Shown here one piece after another: positions 1 through 10,091 of a stretch of 40,278 bases of DNA. The notes beneath the pieces were generated by a model. It was not told the origin of the DNA and ran no database searches. It worked only from the letters and a program-made list of their open reading frames with translations. The DNA lies in the NCBI GenBank assembly GCA_019689555.1, contig JADGHE010000027.1:1-40278 (forward strand), written 5' to 3'. Numbering within the stretch: the first letter of the stretch is position 1; every line of letters begins with the position of its first letter. The stretch comes from Variibacter sp. (GTDB lineage: Bacteria > Pseudomonadota > Alphaproteobacteria > Rhizobiales > Xanthobacteraceae). Position numbers and translations under genes: made by a program.

Positions 1-4
1 TTAT

Positions 5-1015
5 GTGCGCGGGGGGGGGGGGGTTGCTGGGTGGGGGGGTGGGGGGGGGGGGGGCGCGGCCGCGGGGGGGGGGGCGCTCGCCGTCGTCGCCGCCGTGGGG
101 CCGGCGGCGGCGCAGGAGTGGCCGCAACGAACGATCAAGATGGTGATCGGGTTCGGCGCTGGCGGGGGCACCGATATCGTGGGCCGCATCGTCGCCCAGC
201 GCATGCAGGAGACGCTCGGCCACCCGGTCGTGGTGGAGAACAAGCCGGGCGCCGGCGGCATCACGGCGGCGGACACGGTCGCCCGCGCCGAGGCCGACGG
301 CTACACGCTCTACATGATGAACAACGCCCACATCATCGCGGGCGTGATGAACAAGAGCCTGCCTTACGACACGGTGAAGTCGTTCGCGCCGGTGGGGCAG
401 ATCGCGACCGCGGGGCTCATCATCGTCACGCGGCCGGATTTTCCCGCCGGCAACGTGAAGGACCTGATCGCGGCCGCCAAGGCCAATCCCGGCAAGATCA
501 CCTTCGCCAGCGTCGGCGTCGGCAGCACGCAGCACTTCACCGGCGAACTGTTCAAGCAGGCGGCGGGAATCGACATGCTGCACGTGCCCTTCCGCCGCTC
601 GCCGGAGGCGATCGCGGCTGTGCTCGGCAAGCAGGTCGACGTGCTCTTCGAGACCGTCTCGGCCGTGCTCGGCCAGGTGCAGTCGGGCGAGCTCAAGCCC
701 ATCGCCGTCACCGGCAAGGAGCGCTTTCCCGCCGTTTCCAGCGTGCCGGCGGCGATGGAATCCGGCGCGGTTCCGGATTACGAGGTCGCCACGTGGTACG
801 GCCTCATCGCGCCGCGCGGCACGCCGACGCCGATCGTGGCCAAGCTCAACCGCACCCTCAACGCGATCATCGCCGAGCCGGAGGTGCGCGCGAGGCTCAC
901 CCAGGCGGGCGTGATCGCACAGGGCTCCTCGCCGGAGGCGTTCGGCCGGCACCTCGAAAGCGAGTTCGCCCGCTGGGACGCCGTGCGGGAACGCGCCGGC
1001 ATCGCGCAGCGTTAA
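5..1015 (+). CDS. Bug/TctC-family tripartite tricarboxylate transporter substrate-binding protein, 5' end unreliable
   Basis: Periplasmic binding protein of the Bug (TctC) family, which captures carboxylates or similar small acids for tripartite tricarboxylate transporters; many members are orphans with no adjacent permease, as here. The mature part is recognisable from about position 110: after an AAAQEWPQRTIK signal-cleavage region comes the typical GFGAGGGTDIVGRIVAQRM block, then VVENKPGAGGITAAD, the HVPFRRSPEA segment and a C-terminal WDAVRERAGI ending. The first 75 bases are almost pure G, so the N-terminal half of the signal peptide cannot be read. The position-5 GTG is only the first in-frame start, and the true start may lie upstream of the window or be corrupted. 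No TctA or TctB gene is present. Family assignment is confident; the ligand is unknown. Confidence 0.85.
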   Translation: MRGGGGVAGWGGGGGGGAAAGGGALAVVAAVGPAAAQEWPQRTIKMVIGFGAGGGTDIVGRIVAQRMQETLGHPVVVENKPGAGGITAADTVARAEADGYTLYMMNNAHIIAGVMNKSLPYDTVKSFAPVGQIATAGLIIVTRPDFPAGNVKDLIAAAKANPGKITFASVGVGSTQHFTGELFKQAAGIDMLHVPFRRSPEAIAAVLGKQVDVLFETVSAVLGQVQSGELKPIAVTGKERFPAVSSVPAAMESGAVPDYEVATWYGLIAPRGTPTPIVAKLNRTLNAIIAEPEVRARLTQAGVIAQGSSPEAFGRHLESEFARWDAVRERAGIAQR

Positions 1016-1065
1016 GGCGTTCTTTACCCTCGCAGCCGCTTCATCTCCGGGCGGGAAGAAAGCCG

Positions 1066-1638
1066 ATGGCCAAGCAGCTTCATGTCGTCTCAATCTGCGG
1101 CAGCCTGCGCAAGGGCTCCTACAACGCCATGGTGGCGCGCGCTTTGCCTGCGCTCGCGCCCGCCGGCATGAGCATCACGCCGGCGCCGTCCTTTGCCGAG
1201 TTTCCGATCTACAACGCCGATGTGCAGAACGCCGCGGGCTTTCCCGCGGCCGTGATGGCGTTCGCCGACGCGATCCGCGCCGCCGACGGCGTCATCATCG
1301 TCACGCCCGAGTACAATTTCACGATCCCCGGCGGTCTCAAGAACGCGCTCGACTGGGTGTCGCGCCTGAAGAACCAGCCCTTTGCCGGCAAGCCGGTCGC
1401 GCTCCAGTCGGCGTCCCCCGGGCAGGTCGGCGGCGCCCGCGTGCAGTACGATCTGCGCAAGGTGATGGTCTTTCTCGATGCCTTGACGCTCAACAAGCCG
1501 GAAATCTTCGTCAACAACGTCAAGGCGCGCGTAAACGAGGAGACCGGCGAGCTCTCCGACGAGACCACCAAGGACCTCATCCGGCAGCAGCTCGCCGCCT
1601 TCGCGAGCTTCATCGCGCAGGCCGGCGCGAAGTCCTGA
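1066..1638 (+). CDS. NAD(P)H-dependent FMN reductase family protein, copy 1
   Basis: A 190-residue flavodoxin-fold protein of the NADPH-dependent FMN reductase family (ChrR/YieF/ArsH-like), cytosolic enzymes that use FMN to reduce quinones, chromate, azo dyes or free flavin. Visible signatures are the N-terminal phosphate-binding loop ICGSLRKGSYN (residues about 8-18), the IVTPEYNFTIPGGLKNALDW block around residue 80 that binds the flavin, and the QSASPGQVGGARVQYDLRK segment. The ATG at 1066 follows a GGGAAGAAAG ribosome-binding sequence. It lies 50 bases after the Bug gene on the same strand and is followed 154 bases later by a close paralogue, so the pair looks like a tandem duplication. 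The physiological substrate cannot be told from the sequence. Confidence 0.9.
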   Translation: MAKQLHVVSICGSLRKGSYNAMVARALPALAPAGMSITPAPSFAEFPIYNADVQNAAGFPAAVMAFADAIRAADGVIIVTPEYNFTIPGGLKNALDWVSRLKNQPFAGKPVALQSASPGQVGGARVQYDLRKVMVFLDALTLNKPEIFVNNVKARVNEETGELSDETTKDLIRQQLAAFASFIAQAGAKS

Positions 1639-1792
1639 CCCGCCTGCCGCCGCCCCGCGCCCCGCGCGGGCGAAGAACCGGCGGGCGCCTTTCGCGCGAT
1701 CCCCCGCCGAGACGCCACCGCAAACCGCCTTGCCGAGCGATGCGCGACCCGTTGCCGGGCGCCATCGTCCATTGAAAGCAGTGAGAAAGGCC

Positions 1793-2368
1793 ATGACCAG
1801 CAGCGACAAACTGAACGTCGTGACCATCTGCGGCAGCCTGCGCCGGGACTCCTACAACCGCGCGCTGATGCGCGCGCTCCCGGCGCTCGCGCCCGCCCAT
1901 CTCGCCTTCACCGAGGCGCCGTCCTATGCCGGCCTGCCGCTCTACGATTCCGATCTGCAGAAGACCGCGGGCTTTCCGCCGGAGGCGACGGCCTGGGCGG
2001 ATGCGATCCGCGCCGCCGACGCCGTCATCGTGGTCACGCCGGAATACAACTGGAGCATCCCCGGCCCGCTCAAGAACGCGATCGACTGGGTCTCGCGCAT
2101 GACGGACCAGCCGTTCAAGGGCAAGCCGGTCGCCATCCAGTCCGCCTCTACGGGCCTGCTCGGCGGCGGGCGCGTGCAGCAGCACCTGCGCGTCTGCCTG
2201 ACCGGCGTCGACGCCGTCGTCTTCGGCCGGCCGGAGGTTTTCGTCACCTTCGCGGCCCAGAAGTTCGACGCGAACGGCGAACTCAAGGACGAGCCGACCC
2301 GCGACATGATCCGCCAGCACCTCGCAAGCTTCGCCGCCTTCGCCGCGAAGGTGGCGGGGAAGGCGTAA
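1793..2368 (+). CDS. NAD(P)H-dependent FMN reductase family protein, copy 2
   Basis: Second member (191 residues) of the same flavoprotein family, aligned with copy 1 along its whole length: TICGSLRRDSYN at the N-terminus, VVTPEYNWSIPGPLKNAIDWVSRM in the flavin-binding region, and QSASTGLLGGGRVQQHLRV after it. The open frame extends upstream to 1730, but the ATG at 1793 is preferred because it follows GAGAAAGG at good spacing and begins at the same place as copy 1. The copies differ throughout, so the duplication is not recent. The gene ends 164 bases before the stop of a convergent gene. FMN-dependent reductase function is inferred from family; two copies may serve different electron acceptors. 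Confidence 0.9.
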   Translation: MTSSDKLNVVTICGSLRRDSYNRALMRALPALAPAHLAFTEAPSYAGLPLYDSDLQKTAGFPPEATAWADAIRAADAVIVVTPEYNWSIPGPLKNAIDWVSRMTDQPFKGKPVAIQSASTGLLGGGRVQQHLRVCLTGVDAVVFGRPEVFVTFAAQKFDANGELKDEPTRDMIRQHLASFAAFAAKVAGKA

Positions 2369-2532
2369 AACGCCTCGCCCGCCGCTGTCGGCCCGGTCGC
2401 GTACTGAACTTTTCCGAGACTCTTTCCGCCGGATGTCGAGCGGGCTTCAGGCGAGCGGAAAACGCGCGATGCGCGACGCGACCTCGCGGCTCGGCTTGCG
2501 GGTCCGGGAACGGGCGGGCATGTCTCTTGCCG

Positions 2533-3315
2533 TCAGGTTTCGGCCACGACGTAATTGCGCAGCGTCCCGATGCCGCTGATCTCGATCTCGATCGTGTCGC
2601 CGACCTTCATGTTCTGGGGCACGCCGTCGGTGCCCATCCACATCACGTCGCCGGGATAGAGCGTGCAGTACTGCGACACTTCGCTGATGTAGGTGGCGAC
2701 GTCGAAAATCATGTTGCCGGTATCGAACGTGTCGGTCACACGCCCGTTGAGGCGGATCGTGGTCCGCATCTTCGTCGGGTCGAGCCCGGTGACGATCCAC
2801 GGCCCCATGGGCTTGAACGTGTCGGCGTTCTTGGCGCGCCACAAGGTGCGGTCGCTCGTCTGCCAGGTCCGCTCGCTCACGTCGTTGCCGATGGTCCAGC
2901 CGAGCACGCAGTCGAGCGCTTCCTCGCGCGAGACCTTCTTCGCCTTGCGGCCGAGCACTGCGACCAGCTCTCCCTCGTATTGGAACTCGTTGCTCGAGCC
3001 GGCCGGCTTCACGATGTTTTCCTCATGCGCGATGAGGGCATTGTTGGCGCGGTAGCCGATGTCCGGTTTCTGCGGAAACATCGGCACGGCGCCGCGCTTC
3101 TCCGCCATGCGGCGAATATGGTCGGCATAGTTGACGCCGACGCAGTAGAACGTGCCCGGGACGACCGGGACGTCGAGCTTCACCGACGCCAGCGGATAGG
3201 AGAGCCCGGTCTTCTTGTATGGTCCGAACGGCGTTCCTTCGACGGGGAAAACCTGATCGTCCTCGATGATGCCATACAAGCTTCCCCCTTCGGTCTTGAA
3301 CCGGCACCATTTCAT
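2533..3315 (-). CDS. fumarylacetoacetate hydrolase (FAH) family protein
   Basis: A 260-residue member of the FAH superfamily, soluble Mg/Mn-dependent enzymes that hydrolyse, decarboxylate or isomerise beta-diketo or 2-oxo acids at the end of aromatic catabolic pathways. The divalent-metal motif is visible as FQYEGELVAVLG (acidic pair near residue 117) and GWTIGNDVSER (Asp near residue 142). An FYCVGVNYADHIRRM segment precedes them and FKPMGPWIVTGLDP follows, both typical of the family. The ATG at 3315 is preceded by a GGAGCGGGGA purine stretch. It is followed on the same strand (upstream side) by a DUF1330 gene and a SnoaL-like gene, and a maleylacetate-reductase-like gene lies beyond, so a role in ring-cleavage product breakdown is plausible. 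The exact reaction is unknown. Confidence 0.9.
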   Translation of the reverse strand: MKWCRFKTEGGSLYGIIEDDQVFPVEGTPFGPYKKTGLSYPLASVKLDVPVVPGTFYCVGVNYADHIRRMAEKRGAVPMFPQKPDIGYRANNALIAHEENIVKPAGSSNEFQYEGELVAVLGRKAKKVSREEALDCVLGWTIGNDVSERTWQTSDRTLWRAKNADTFKPMGPWIVTGLDPTKMRTTIRLNGRVTDTFDTGNMIFDVATYISEVSQYCTLYPGDVMWMGTDGVPQNMKVGDTIEIEISGIGTLRNYVVAET

Positions 3316-3479
3316 GTGCGTGTCCCCGCTCCTGAAAATCTGCCGGCGCCCCCTGCTTCGTTGCCGGGAGGCGATGAACGCGCCGCTCAGGGATGAAGCC
3401 TCGCCTTTCGAAGCATGAGAGCGCCCGCGCTTTCACTGTACAATGGCAACGGTAACCGATCGCGCCGGTGCCGCCAAGG

Positions 3480-3797
3480 TCAGCCGCCGTCGCTTCCGGT
3501 GCCGTCGGTCGCGCCTTCGACGATCACGAGTTCGTGGATGTTGCCGGCCTTGCGGCGCAGCTCGGCCGCCGCCTGATACTCGGGGGAGGCGAAGTAGGCC
3601 CGGGCGAGCTCGAACGACTCGTACTCGGCGACGACGAAACGTTCGTAGATCGTCTCCCCCTCCAGCACCTCGTAGCGTCCGCCGCGCACGAGGATCCGGC
3701 GGGGATATTTGTGCCACACCTGCCGGGCGGCCTCGTTGTACGTCCTGTAGGCGACGGGATCGATGATCTTGGCGCGCGCGAGCCAATAGGCGGGCAT
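3480..3797 (-). CDS. DUF1330 domain protein
   Basis: A 105-residue protein of the DUF1330 family (dimeric ferredoxin-like alpha/beta barrel fold), small cytosolic proteins of unsettled function often found beside catabolic genes. The hallmarks are the opening MPAYWLARAKIIDPVAYRTY, the central ILVRGGRYEVLEGE strand, the ERFVVAEYESFELARAYFASPEYQ segment and the C-terminal HELVIVEG. The ATG at 3797 is chosen because an AGGAGACC ribosome-binding sequence precedes it and family members start with MPAYW or similar. The frame stays open upstream to 3899, but that part carries no conserved sequence. It sits 164 bases upstream of the FAH gene on the same strand and may be cotranscribed with it. Confidence 0.85.
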   Translation of the reverse strand: MPAYWLARAKIIDPVAYRTYNEAARQVWHKYPRRILVRGGRYEVLEGETIYERFVVAEYESFELARAYFASPEYQAAAELRRKAGNIHELVIVEGATDGTGSDGG

Positions 3798-3991
3798 GGC
3801 AGGTCTCCTGATTGTTGCGAAAGGGACATCCGCGTCGGCGCGACGGCCGGTATCCGCGACGGGACGTCGCCGCCGCGTGCCGGCGGCATGGTGCGGCACG
3901 GATTTGCGCCGCGGCGCGCGCGGTGAACGCGCCCGATCGGCCTGCGCGCGCTCGCGGCAGGCTTGCGCGGGGCGCCGGGAGAGACCGCAGC

Positions 3992-4600
3992 CTACGGCGC
4001 GCCGCCTTGCAGCCAGCGCGCGCCGCGCGCGTAAAGCGCCTTGAGCTCCGGCCCGTCGTGGCCCGGCATGTCGCGCTTGACCGCATAGCCGATGCGCGTT
4101 TGCAGATAGGCGAGGTGGCGATAGCCCTCCGGAAATTTCGCCAACAGATCGGCATCGAGCTTCAGACGCGCGGCGGGATCGACGGGGTCGATCCGGTCCT
4201 TCTCGTAGATCGGCTGGCGCAAAACGAGGCCCCAGCGGCCTTGCCGGCGCTCGAGAAAGTCATAGAAGCGCCCGGTGCAGGTCACGTCGCAGAGCACGCC
4301 GTCGACGGGCGCGCGCTGCTCGATCTTCATCTTCGTCTGCGCGATCGCGCGGTCGCCGGCGATGTCGGCGGTCGTGCCGCCGAGGAAGTGGAGGATGCGC
4401 ACGCCGCGCTCGAAGCCTTCCTGGCTCACGCGGATGAACTCCTCGTACCCGCCCTGAAACCAGGTCGCCATCATCCGCCCTTCGGGGTGCCAGACCGTCC
4501 GGAAGCGATCCCACAGGCGCGCGTCGCGCCACAGCACCCAGTTCTCCACCAGCTCGCGGATCGCCAGACGGTCCAGAATGGAATTGTCGGAATTGTGCAT
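3992..4600 (-). CDS. SnoaL-like / NTF2-fold protein
   Basis: A 202-residue protein with the cone-shaped NTF2/SnoaL-like fold, used by small isomerases, dehydratases and ring-hydroxylating-dioxygenase beta subunits. The pattern is clear: ILDRLAIRELVENWVLWRDARLWDRFRTVWHPEGRM at the N-terminus, then TWFQGGYEEFIRVSQEGF, a strand with HFLGGTTADIAGDRAIAQTKMKI, and GRFYDFLERRQGRWGLVLRQPIYEKDRIDPVD. The C-terminal extension (LLAKFPEGYRHLAYLQTRIGY) resembles a subfamily found in aromatic or steroid catabolic loci. ATG 4600 is preferred over an in-frame TTG at 4618 because an ACAGG purine stretch lies about nine bases upstream. The gene is divergent from the maleylacetate-reductase-like gene. Substrate unknown. 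Confidence 0.8.
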   Translation of the reverse strand: MHNSDNSILDRLAIRELVENWVLWRDARLWDRFRTVWHPEGRMMATWFQGGYEEFIRVSQEGFERGVRILHFLGGTTADIAGDRAIAQTKMKIEQRAPVDGVLCDVTCTGRFYDFLERRQGRWGLVLRQPIYEKDRIDPVDPAARLKLDADLLAKFPEGYRHLAYLQTRIGYAVKRDMPGHDGPELKALYARGARWLQGGAP

Positions 4601-4748
4601 AAGCAAGCCTGTCGCCAAGATCGGGGCGGCGTCGCGTCCCCCCTATCGGGCGCAGCCCTTGACCCGCGCCCGCATCTATTTTCGCATGGCGACGATGGAG
4701 CGCCGGCTCCGGCCCGGTCAAGCCCGGCCATGACGCAGCGAGGCGGAG
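4601..4748. repeat. divergent intergenic region with a degenerate palindromic repeat
   Basis: This 148-base space lies between the divergent SnoaL-like and maleylacetate-reductase-like genes and should hold both promoters. Positions 4703-4735 carry a CCGGGC/GCCCGG-rich imperfect palindrome ending in GGCCATGACG, which resembles dispersed intergenic repeats of Hyphomicrobiales genomes. A related small hairpin, GTCCGG-CTTGA-CCGGAC, occurs at 21672-21688. I cannot point to a convincing sigma-70 promoter here. Assignment as a dispersed repeat is from appearance only. Confidence 0.3.
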
Positions 4749-5789
4749 ATGACCCAGCCCTTCACCCACGATGTTCCGCCGCAGCGGGTCGTCTTTGCGC
4801 CGGGGGCGGTGGAATCCGTCGCGGACGAGGCGGAGCGGCTCGGCCTGTCGCGGGCGCTCGTCGTCGCGACGCCGGGAAGCGGCGCGCGGCTCGGGGCCCG
4901 GGTGCTCGATCTGCTCGGCCGGCGCGCCGCCGGCCTGCACGCGCAGGCGGTGATCCACGTGCCGCGGCCGGTGGCGGCGGCGGGGCTCAAGGCTGCGAAG
5001 GACGCCGAGGCCGACGGCCTCGTGGCGGTCGGCGGCGGCTCCGCCATCGGGCTCGCCAAGGCGATCGCGCACGAATCCGGGCTGCCGATTCTCGCCGTGC
5101 CCACGACCTATGCAGGATCGGAAGTGACGGCGATCTTCGGCATCAGCGAGGGTGAGCGCAAGCGCGTGGACCGCGACGTGCGGGTGCTGCCGCGCACGAT
5201 CCTGTACGATCCCGACCTCACCCTCGGCCTGCCGCCCGCCGTCACCGCCGCGAGCGGCATGAACGCGGTCGCCCATTGCGTCGAGGCGCTGTGGGTGCCG
5301 CGGCGGACGCCGGTGACCACGGCGCTCGCCACGGAGGCGTTGCGTCTGTTCGTGGCGCAACTGCCGCGTGCGGTCGCCGAGGGGCGCGACCGCGCCGCGC
5401 GCGGCGACTGCCTGGCGGCGGCGTGGCTCGCCGGAGCCTCGCTCGCGGCCGGCAACGGCCTGCACCACAAGCTCGCGCATGTTCTGGGCGGCTTCGGCCT
5501 GCCGCATGCCGAGACCCACGCGGTCGTTCTGCCGCACGTGGCCCGGTTCAATCTGGCCGGCTGCCCCGAGGCGGCGGAGCGGCTGAGGGCGGTCTTCGGC
5601 GGGCGCGATCCTGCCGACGCCCTCGCCGCCATGGTGAGCGGGTTCCCCGTTCCGCAGCGGCTGCGCGAGCTCGGCTTTGATCGCGGCAAGATCGATGCGG
5701 CCGCCGCGGAGGTGGCGGCGGCCACAATCACGGCGCCGCGCCCGGTGACGGCGGGCGACGTGCGCCGTCTCCTCGAAGCGGCCTACTGA
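4749..5789 (+). CDS. maleylacetate reductase-like iron-containing alcohol dehydrogenase
   Basis: A 346-residue enzyme of the iron-containing alcohol dehydrogenase superfamily, closest in pattern to maleylacetate reductases, which use NAD(P)H to reduce maleylacetate to 3-oxoadipate after hydroxyquinol or chlorocatechol ring cleavage. Evidence: the dinucleotide-binding GGGSAIG (95-101), VPTTYAGSEVTAIFGI (118-132), GMNAVAHCVEALW (170-182, containing His176) and the metal/active-site His block GLHHKLAHVLGGFGLPHAETHAVVLPH (237-263). Length fits maleylacetate reductases (about 350) rather than the longer alcohol dehydrogenases (about 385). The ATG at 4749 follows GGCGGAG. No hydroxyquinol dioxygenase is in the window, so the pathway link is inferred. 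The gene converges on the deacetylase gene downstream. Confidence 0.85.
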   Translation: MTQPFTHDVPPQRVVFAPGAVESVADEAERLGLSRALVVATPGSGARLGARVLDLLGRRAAGLHAQAVIHVPRPVAAAGLKAAKDAEADGLVAVGGGSAIGLAKAIAHESGLPILAVPTTYAGSEVTAIFGISEGERKRVDRDVRVLPRTILYDPDLTLGLPPAVTAASGMNAVAHCVEALWVPRRTPVTTALATEALRLFVAQLPRAVAEGRDRAARGDCLAAAWLAGASLAAGNGLHHKLAHVLGGFGLPHAETHAVVLPHVARFNLAGCPEAAERLRAVFGGRDPADALAAMVSGFPVPQRLRELGFDRGKIDAAAAEVAAATITAPRPVTAGDVRRLLEAAY

Positions 5790-5797
5790 CCCGACCG

Positions 5798-5862
5798 CCC
5801 CCGCGGGGCCGTCGCCGCGGACGGCGCGCGGCCCTCGCGCGGGGACCTCCCCCGCGGGGCCG
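5798..5862. terminator. convergent-gene spacer with two CCCCCGCGGGGCCG copies
   Basis: Between two convergent genes, the 14-mer CCCCCGCGGGGCCG occurs twice (5798-5811 and 5849-5862). Each copy contains the perfect palindrome CCCCGCGGGG, and GC-rich arms between them can pair further. No T-run follows on either strand, so if this ends transcription it would do so as a strong hairpin or with Rho. The terminator role is inference from position and structure. Confidence 0.35.
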
Positions 5863-5874
5863 GAGATACTGGCG

Positions 5875-6762
5875 CTAAGCGCGGTCCAGCCCGCCCTGCC
5901 CGACGAACCACTCGTAGATCTGCGCGCCGGTCCAGAACAGGACGCCGGGCTTTGCGTGGATGTAGCGGTAGAGCCGCTCGAGATGCACGAAGCGATGCGG
6001 CTGGCCAGAGAGATAGGCGTGCAGCGGGATCGGCATGATCTTCGGCCGCTTCGCGCCCTCCTTGTAGAGCTGCTCGAACTGGTCGACGCCGCGCTCGTAG
6101 AAGTGCCGGCTCTCGTGGTGCTGCAGCGACATCATCGTGATGTCGTTCATGTCGAACGTATAGGGGATCGTCACCAGACGGCCGTGCGCGGTCTCGCACA
6201 CCGAGGGCTCGTCGTCGTGCACATAGTCGCCGGTGTACTTGAAGCCGGCCGCGGCCAGATAATCCGGCGTCTCGAGCGTCTGGCTCATGCCGGGGGCGAG
6301 CCAGCCGATCGGCCGCTTGCCGCTCGCCTTCTCGATCGCGTCGATCGCGCGCTTGATCGCGGCCGGCTGGTCCTCGACGGTCTGCATCGGCCGTTGCTCG
6401 TAACCGTGGGGCACGAACTCCCAGCCCGCCTCCTTCATCGCCTGCGCGATGCGCGGATAGTGCTCCACCATCTGCCCGTTGACGGCGGCCGACGGCTTGA
6501 TCCCGAGCTCGTTGAAGAGCTGGAAGAAGCGCCAGACCCCGACGCGCATGCCGTATTCGTGCCAGGCCCAGTTGGGCACGTCGGGGAGGATCGGCTGCCC
6601 CATCGGCGGGGTCAGCACCACGCGCGGCATCGGCCGCTCGATGCTCCAGGATTCCAGGTTCACGACCGTCCAGACGACCACGCGCGCATCACCCGGCAGC
6701 TTGAGCGGCGGCCGATCGACAATGGCGGAATAGGGCAGGCGTTCGCGTGGCGTCATTGGCAT
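5875..6762 (-). CDS. polysaccharide deacetylase-fold amidohydrolase (PuuE/allantoinase-like)
   Basis: A 295-residue protein of the NodB/polysaccharide deacetylase superfamily, carbohydrate esterase 4 fold, in the subgroup that includes cytosolic PuuE-type allantoinases and amidases rather than secreted chitin or peptidoglycan deacetylases: there is no signal peptide. Recognisable segments are DARVVVWTVVNLESW (25-39), YGMRVGVWRFFQLFNELGIKPSAAVNG (the first barrel strands), GWEFVPHGYEQRP with the conserved His, and GKRPIGWLAPGMSQT. HDDEPS near residue 185 and PIPLHAYLSGQPHR near 248 contribute further His/Asp residues. The ATG at 6762 follows AGGAACCC; a second ATG is six bases downstream. Substrate unknown; a C-N bond of an acyl amine or cyclic amide is the likely target by family. 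Confidence 0.8.
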   Translation of the reverse strand: MPMTPRERLPYSAIVDRPPLKLPGDARVVVWTVVNLESWSIERPMPRVVLTPPMGQPILPDVPNWAWHEYGMRVGVWRFFQLFNELGIKPSAAVNGQMVEHYPRIAQAMKEAGWEFVPHGYEQRPMQTVEDQPAAIKRAIDAIEKASGKRPIGWLAPGMSQTLETPDYLAAAGFKYTGDYVHDDEPSVCETAHGRLVTIPYTFDMNDITMMSLQHHESRHFYERGVDQFEQLYKEGAKRPKIMPIPLHAYLSGQPHRFVHLERLYRYIHAKPGVLFWTGAQIYEWFVGQGGLDRA

Positions 6763-6874
6763 GAGGGTTCCTCGCTGCTTGGTGGATTGAGGGTGCGCAT
6801 CATGCGGCGGAGCCGGCCTCCGCGCCAGCCCCGGCCGCGGGCCGGAACTCGGACGCGCCGTCCGGCGTTTAGGG

Positions 6875-6901
6875 CCCGGGCTTTTTCCCGGGAGCTTTTT
6901 T
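6875..6901 (+). promoter_or_regulatory. hairpin overlapping the ribosome-binding site of the DUF3096 gene
   Basis: Two CCCGGG hexamers (6875-6880 and 6887-6892) separated by CTTTTT can form a six-base-pair GC stem with a six-base loop, followed two bases later by a T-rich stretch to 6901. The second arm overlaps the GGGAG that would be the Shine-Dalgarno sequence for the ATG at 6903. The arrangement looks like a Rho-independent terminator or an attenuator placed directly before the start codon. A second small stem, CGGAC-GCGCC-GTCCG, lies at 6850-6864. Function is inferred. Confidence 0.4.
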
Positions 6902-6902
6902 C

Positions 6903-7040
6903 ATGACGATCGATTCCATTGCCATCCAGCCTCTCGTCGCGCTGATTGCCGGCCTTCTTATCCTCATCGTTCCCCGGCTGCTCAACTATATCGTCGCCGT
7001 TTACCTTATCGTCGTCGGCATCACCGGCCTCGTCCGCTAG
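6903..7040 (+). CDS. DUF3096 family small membrane protein
   Basis: A 45-residue, very hydrophobic peptide whose pattern IQPLVALIAGLLILIVPRLLNYIVAVYLIVVGITGL matches what I recall of the DUF3096 family, tiny inner-membrane proteins of unknown function in proteobacteria. Two short membrane-spanning stretches (about residues 11-24 and 28-43) flank a conserved PRLLNY turn with a single Arg. It starts at ATG 6903 after GGGAG, and the reading frame has no alternative start. It is encoded alone between the divergently oriented deacetylase gene and ppdK, about 170 bases upstream of the latter. Base use is less GC-rich than its neighbours because of the hydrophobic codons. Nothing in the sequence shows a function. 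Confidence 0.75.
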   Translation: MTIDSIAIQPLVALIAGLLILIVPRLLNYIVAVYLIVVGITGLVR

Positions 7041-7208
7041 GGCGCGCTTGAGCCGGGACCGCTTCGACCGACCGGGCGGAACCGGCGCCCGAACGCGCCG
7101 AAAAATCCAGTGCATCGTCCGAACGGTTGAAAAGCTCGCCAAAACGCGTCAAGACCAACCCGGCTGCCGCGCGGCATCGCGGCGGACTCCAAACGAGGTA
7201 CGGTGCGA

Positions 7209-9887
<2,679 letters not shown>

Positions 9888-10091
9888 CTAGCGGCGCGCC
9901 TCCGCGAGCCTGGCCGCTCTCCGCGGCTCCGCGCCGACCGTTCGGCGGACGGCGCGGGCCCGCCGGCCGGGCCTGAGCCCGCAAGGCGATCCCTTGTCCG
10001 CGGCAATTCACTTTTGCGCGCGGAACGGAGTGTAGGGGCGGGCTTGTTGCTATAAGAGGAGGCGCAACGACACTCCTGGGCGCGCCGCTCC

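Noticed and set aside
1-75. G-quadruplex or telomere-like element in the poly-G start
   Set aside because: The runs are irregular, at the window edge and in a gene's signal-peptide region; technical error is more likely.
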